Notes under the pieces: generated by a model
Database searches by the model: none
Seen by the model: the letters and a program-made list of their open reading frames with translations, nothing else
Told to the model about the DNA's origin: nothing
Source: Mycobacterium sp. 852013-51886_SCH5428379
Lineage (GTDB): Bacteria > Actinomycetota > Actinomycetes > Mycobacteriales > Mycobacteriaceae
Assembly (NCBI RefSeq): GCF_001665575.1
Contig: NZ_LZSU01000017.1
Span: forward strand, 62,001-126,000
Reading direction: 5' to 3'
DNA: 64,000 nt
Position numbers and translations under genes: made by a program
Part shown: positions 61,963 to 64,000 of the stretch, piece by piece
How positions within the stretch are numbered: the first letter of the stretch is position 1
Layout: each line of letters opens with the position of its first letter

Positions 61963-61968
61963 TAGGGT
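61963..61968 (+). promoter_or_regulatory. -10 hexamer of gntK, leaderless type
   Basis: TAGGGT lies 5 bp before ATG 61974 and 8 bp before ATG 61977; an 8-bp distance is nearer the usual leaderless spacing, favouring the second ATG. Confidence 0.4.
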
Positions 61969-61973
61969 AGGCC

Positions 61974-62480
61974 ATGATGGTGCCGTCGCCAGTGGTAGTC
62001 ATGGGTGTCTCGGGGTCCGGAAAATCCACCGTCGGCGCCGCCCTGGGGCAGCGCCTACGAGTGCCCTTCGCCGACGCCGACGATTTCCATCCCCCTGCCA
62101 ACATCGCCAAGATGAGCGCCGGCATCGCGCTGGACGACGTGGACCGCGAACCGTGGCTGGAGAGCATCGGGCAGTGGCTCGCCGCCCACCCCGACGGCGG
62201 CGTGATGAGCTGTTCGGCGCTCAAACGCCGATACCGCGACGTGCTGCGGCAACACTGCCCCGACGTCGGCTTCCTGCATCTGTTCGGCTCTCCGGAGGTG
62301 ATCGGCCGCCGGCAAGCGAGTCGGCCCGGGCACTTCATGCCGGCGTCGCTGTTGGCGTCGCAGTTCGCGACACTCGAACCGCTCACGCCCGACGAGATCG
62401 GCGTCACCATCGACGTCGACCAGAGCATCGACGCGATCATCGACGCCTACGTCGAACTCACCTCGCCGGATCCGGACTGA
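61974..62480 (+). CDS. gntK: Gluconokinase GntK
   Basis: GntK phosphorylates gluconate to 6-phosphogluconate for the pentose-phosphate pathway. The 168-residue P-loop kinase shows GVSGSGKSTVGAAL, the substrate region FADADDFHPPANIAKMSAG, CSALKRRYRDVLR and LFGSPEVIGRRQASRPGHFMP. The start may be 61974 or 61977. It is convergent with the RDD gene. Confidence 0.93.
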   Translation: MMVPSPVVVMGVSGSGKSTVGAALGQRLRVPFADADDFHPPANIAKMSAGIALDDVDREPWLESIGQWLAAHPDGGVMSCSALKRRYRDVLRQHCPDVGFLHLFGSPEVIGRRQASRPGHFMPASLLASQFATLEPLTPDEIGVTIDVDQSIDAIIDAYVELTSPDPD

Positions 62481-62492
62481 CAAGCCGCTAGA

Positions 62493-63083
62493 TCAGCCCT
62501 TGAGAACCTGCGTGCCGCCCGCGAGCTGATCGTGCTTGCCCTGCTTGGTCGGGCTGCCGTTGATGGTCACCGCGATCACCACGATGGCCACGACACCGAG
62601 CAGCCCGCCGATGATCGGGATGATCGGCAGAAGCGTGAACGCGTTGCGGATCGCGGACTGGGCGAGCGTGGGCTTCGCCGCGCCGGCCGGGCCGTGCACG
62701 CTGAGTCCCAGGACCTTCTTGCCGGGCGTCCACCCCTGGGTGACCTCGAAGACCAGGAAGTACAGGAATGACAGGCCTCCGGTGAACAAGCCGGTGACCA
62801 GATATTCGTCCCAGGTGTCGGTGACGAAGAAGAACAGACCGCTGACCAGGAAGACGATGATGCCGTCGATCAAGCGGGCCAGCCAGCGCAGCCCCAGGCT
62901 GCCGGGCTGCTGACCACCCGGAGGTGGATAGCCGCCCGGCTGCCCGTACTGCGGCTGGCCGTACGGAGATTGCCCATATTGCGGTTGACCGTATTGCGGT
63001 TGCCCGTACTGGGGCTGCTGACCGTACTCAGGTTGTCCGTACGGGGGTTGGCCCGGCTGAGGCGGATAGTCACCGGTTGTCAT
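62493..63083 (-). CDS. RDD-family membrane protein with QYGQP repeats
   Basis: The 196-residue protein has a Pro/Tyr/Gln-rich N-terminal arm (residues 1-75, many QYGQP units) and an RDD domain with three transmembrane helices: [19 protein letters not shown] (with the R-x3-D pattern), [21 protein letters not shown] and [26 protein letters not shown] proteins are proposed ion or solute transporters. ATG 63083 follows AGGAGCG at about 6 bp. The arm resembles that of the DUF4333 protein at 18717. Confidence 0.88.
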   Translation of the reverse strand: MTTGDYPPQPGQPPYGQPEYGQQPQYGQPQYGQPQYGQSPYGQPQYGQPGGYPPPGGQQPGSLGLRWLARLIDGIIVFLVSGLFFFVTDTWDEYLVTGLFTGGLSFLYFLVFEVTQGWTPGKKVLGLSVHGPAGAAKPTLAQSAIRNAFTLLPIIPIIGGLLGVVAIVVIAVTINGSPTKQGKHDQLAGGTQVLKG

Positions 63084-63136
63084 CGCATTCGCTCCTGACC
63101 GCGTAGTGGGTGGAACGAATGTACCGCTGAGAAGGG

Positions 63137-63165
63137 GCGATCCGGGCTTTTCGCGCCCGGATCGC
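63137..63165 (-). terminator. Terminator hairpin after the DoxX gene
   Basis: GCGATCCGGGC (63137-63147) and GCCCGGATCGC (63155-63165) pair perfectly over 11 bp around a 7-nt loop, starting 4 bp after the DoxX stop codon on the minus strand. No U-tract follows. It separates the DoxX and RDD genes. Confidence 0.75.
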
Positions 63166-63169
63166 AACA

Positions 63170-64000
63170 TCAGCGCAGTCGGCGGTCGGCCTGCTTCTTA
63201 CCCTTCTTGGCCTGCTTCTTGGCTTCTTTGCGCGTGGTCTCGGCGAGTTCGGCGGCCCGGGCCCGGGCGATCTCGGCGAGCTCGGCGCTCCGGCGCGACG
63301 CGTTGTCGGCCAGTTCGGGGGCACGCTTCTGCGCCGCCTCGGCCAACTCGTAGCCACGCTCGCGCGCCACGTCGGCCCACACCGCGCTGCGCTTACCGGC
63401 GACGTCGGCGAGCTCCGCGCTGCGCTTACCGGCGACGTCGGCGAGCTCCGCACCGCGTTTGCCGGCGACCTCGGCGAACTCCGCACCGCGTTCTCTGGCC
63501 ACCTCGGCGAGTTCGGCGCCGCGCTCGCGGGCGATCTTGGCCAGTTCCGCACCGCGCTTGCCGGCGATGCTCGCGATCTCCTGACCGCGTTCGGCGCCGA
63601 CATGCAGACCGTGGCCCAACTTGTCGGCGAGCTCGCTGTCGGTCAGCGAGCCGCCGGCAGCCGCCCCGACGGGCAGCGCGGCCGTGACCTTGGCCGCGGC
63701 CCGGCGACCGCGCCAGCCCAGTGACGGCTTGCCCTCGGTGTCGACCGCGGCGATGATCAGGCCGCCGATCAGGCTGACGTCGGTGAGGAAGGCACGCCGC
63801 TCGTCGGCCTTGCGCTGTGGGTCCGTCTCAGACCAGAAGGTGTGTCCGCCAAGGCTTCCCGGCACGACGCTGAGAGCCAGTGCGGCCGAGGCCAGCCGGG
63901 GCAGCTTGCCGGTGGCCAACAGCAGACCGCCACCGATCTGGACCGCCGCGGTGATCTTGGCGACGGTCTCGGCATCGGTCGGGACGTTGGGGCCGACCGG
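63170..64000 (-). CDS. DoxX-family membrane protein with C-terminal 11-residue repeats, 5'-truncated
   Basis: The frame runs to the right window edge, so the N-terminus is missing. The visible part has two or more hydrophobic segments of DoxX type ([38 protein letters not shown]). After a linker it has eleven consecutive 11-residue repeats (consensus [11 protein letters not shown] or [14 protein letters not shown] 63236-63598). A lysine-rich tail ends the protein. Such repeats form a long amphipathic or coiled-coil helix with an 11-residue period. DoxX proteins are linked to redox and membrane stress; the repeat tail's role is unknown. Confidence 0.82.
   Translation of the reverse strand, partial: PVGPNVPTDAETVAKITAAVQIGGGLLLATGKLPRLASAALALSVVPGSLGGHTFWSETDPQRKADERRAFLTDVSLIGGLIIAAVDTEGKPSLGWRGRRAAAKVTAALPVGAAAGGSLTDSELADKLGHGLHVGAERGQEIASIAGKRGAELAKIARERGAELAEVARERGAEFAEVAGKRGAELADVAGKRSAELADVAGKRSAVWADVARERGYELAEAAQKRAPELADNASRRSAELAEIARARAAELAETTRKEAKKQAKKGKKQADRRLR
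63236..63598 (-). repeat. Eleven 33-bp tandem repeats in the DoxX gene
   Basis: Eleven 33-bp units encode the 11-residue repeats. Neighbouring units around 63388-63453 are nearly identical (ctgcgcttaccggcgacg recurs 33 bp apart), which shows recent duplication, while others have diverged. Confidence 0.85.

Noticed and set aside
1..64000. tRNA, rRNA or tmRNA genes
   Set aside because: None recognised by eye on either strand; a covariance-model scan would be decisive.

Overview
The window is chromosomal DNA of a GC-rich actinobacterium, almost certainly a non-tuberculous, probably fast-growing Mycobacterium (Mycolicibacterium). The evidence is the order of the conserved genes: pafA, pafB-pafC, tatA-tatC-helY, the DUF4333 protein, the 5'-3' exonuclease, pepE, the F420-dependent biliverdin-reductase-like protein, cobLMK, cobGHIJ, cobN, fxsA, lnt, ppm1 and rbpA. 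As far as I recall, reading left to right follows M. tuberculosis from about Rv2097c down to Rv2049c, with several blocks added. Lnt and Ppm1 are separate genes here, whereas M. tuberculosis fuses them. No rRNA, tRNA, transposase, integrase or CRISPR array was seen. The window starts inside a DUF294-type gene and ends inside a DoxX-type gene. No gap between genes exceeds 300 bases.

Layout. 1-1800: end of a DUF294 nucleotidyltransferase-like gene and an IclR regulator. 1884-14910: Pup ligase pafA, then a cassette of about 7 kb encoding ESX/Esp-like proteins (EspC-like, a membrane protein with a duplicated outer domain, an EspK-like and an EspE-like protein, and a lipoprotein), a DUF885 lipoprotein, then pafB-pafC and tatA. 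14985-22830: tatC, helY, DUF4333 protein, exonuclease, pepE, PPOX protein and an SDR. 22824-29830: two cobalamin blocks facing each other (cobL-cobM-cobK on + and cobG-cobH-cobIJ on -) with a kinase-like gene between them and a TauD-type dioxygenase at the head of the - block. 30916-34540: complete ProW-ProV-ProZ-ProX type compatible-solute ABC transporter. 34692-39222: a tiny membrane protein, cobN and two tandem PPOX proteins. 39219-45395: dienelactone hydrolase, fxsA, amidohydrolase, lnt, ppm1, rbpA and a small zinc-finger protein. 45430-49923: RecQ-like helicase, a lipoprotein, an HTH-hydrolase fusion and a lipoprotein preceded by three 11-bp repeats. 49992-53708: ssu-type sulfonate uptake and desulfonation operon. 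53725-64000: lipoprotein, esterase, copper amine oxidase, a kinase/AttH-like fusion, small stress-type proteins, SCO6745-family protein, gluconokinase, RDD protein and DoxX protein.

How they work together. The main functions are pupylation and DNA-damage regulation (Paf proteins), Tat export, aerobic cobalamin synthesis (CobG/CobN type), sulfur scavenging from sulfonates and sulfate esters, osmoprotection, and lipoprotein and lipoglycan assembly (Lnt, Ppm1). Many operon genes overlap by 4 bp (ATGA or GTGA). Many first genes have a TANNNT -10 hexamer 6-9 bp before the start codon, the arrangement expected of leaderless mycobacterial transcripts.

The most promising loci for new biology are the ESX/Esp-like cassette between pafA and pafBC, the HTH-hydrolase regulator with its 11-bp tandem repeats, a long palindrome lying inside the 5' end of proX, and the DoxX protein with eleven 11-residue repeats.
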